Assembly (NCBI GenBank): GCA_946537565.1
Contig: CAMNFW010000135.1
Location: 1-6,096 of the forward strand
Source of the DNA: an uncultured Ruminococcus sp.
GTDB lineage: Bacteria; Bacillota; Clostridia; Oscillospirales; Ruminococcaceae
Length of the DNA stretch: 6,096 nt
Direction: 5' to 3'
Made by a program: the position numbers and the translations under genes. Below the pieces are notes generated by a model. It did not search any database. It was given only the letters and a program-made list of their open reading frames with translations, and had not been told where the DNA came from. Below are positions 5,847 to 6,096 of the stretch, piece by piece; position 1 is the stretch's first letter; every line of letters begins with the position of its first letter.

Positions 5847-6096
5847 ATGAAAATATTACTTGCTTCGGCTTCACCCAGAAGACGTGAGCTGATGAAGCTG
5901 ATAACAGAGGATTTCACCGCCTGTGCAACTGATGCGGATGAGACTCTGCCGGAAGGCATTGAATCAGAGAAGGCACCGGAATATCTTGCTGGAATAAAGG
6001 CAGAGGCAGCTGAAATGACATCACCTGACTGTCTTGTTATAGGCTGTGATACGGTAGTTATCGCAGATAACAGCATACTTGGAAAGCCTGAAAATG
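5847..6096 (+). CDS. maf: Maf-family nucleotide pyrophosphatase, N-terminal part (runs off the window)
   Basis: The visible 83 residues open with MKILLASASPRRRELM, the signature SxSPRR start of Maf/HAM1-like house-cleaning pyrophosphatases. These hydrolyse non-canonical or excess nucleoside triphosphates to monophosphates and pyrophosphate; some members are dTTP/UTP-specific. VIGCDTVV (64-71) holds the expected catalytic aspartate D68, and LGKP (78-81) holds the conserved lysine K80. Family members are about 185-200 residues, so more than half of the gene lies beyond the window. An upstream in-frame ATG at 5841 is only three bases after AAAAAGG (5831-5837), whereas ATG 5847 is nine bases away and puts the motif at the usual N-terminus, so 5847 is preferred. 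It has its own promoter at 5745-5773, and the 76-base gap to the helicase has no T-run terminator. The subfamily (Maf/YhdE versus YceF) cannot be settled here. Confidence 0.93.
   Translation, partial: MKILLASASPRRRELMKLITEDFTACATDADETLPEGIESEKAPEYLAGIKAEAAEMTSPDCLVIGCDTVVIADNSILGKPEN

Overview
This is Gram-positive DNA of moderate GC. It has a consensus sigma-A-type promoter, strong Shine-Dalgarno sites, a T-box tRNA-sensing leader and intrinsic terminators, all of which point to Firmicutes/Bacillota. The gene content and style fit a gut or rumen Clostridia such as Ruminococcus (Oscillospiraceae). The genus is an inference from general resemblance. No rRNA, tRNA, mobile element, integration site or CRISPR array was seen.

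Layout, all genes on the + strand. A small bitopic exported protein of unknown function lies at 109-405. A perfect TTGACA-17-TATAAT promoter (436-464) then starts a full T-box riboswitch (about 471-743) with Stem I, kink-turn, Stem IIA/B pseudoknot, antiterminator and competing terminator. After about 120 nt of further structured leader comes a long fusion gene (881-3409) that joins a xylose-isomerase-like TIM barrel to an ACSF2/YngI-type acyl-CoA synthetase. A strong intrinsic terminator (3416-3442) closes that unit. An Lhr-like superfamily 2 helicase follows (3515-5770). Its stop codon lies inside a near-consensus promoter (5745-5773) that should drive the next gene, a maf-type nucleotide pyrophosphatase (5847 to the window end, truncated).

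The most interesting unit is the T-box plus fusion enzyme. The specifier position reads CUC (leucine) in my structural model. T-boxes usually control aminoacyl-tRNA synthetase, amino-acid biosynthesis or transport genes, so an acyl-CoA synthetase is an unusual target. One explanation is that the enzyme activates a branched short-chain acid such as isovalerate, so that leucine can be made by reductive carboxylation of isovaleryl-CoA. Ruminococci and other rumen cellulolytic bacteria are known to incorporate isovalerate into leucine. If correct, leucine starvation would directly switch on the acid-activating step. The role of the fused TIM barrel is not explained by this and remains open.

The helicase and maf genes look like ordinary housekeeping neighbours, transcribed separately from the T-box unit.
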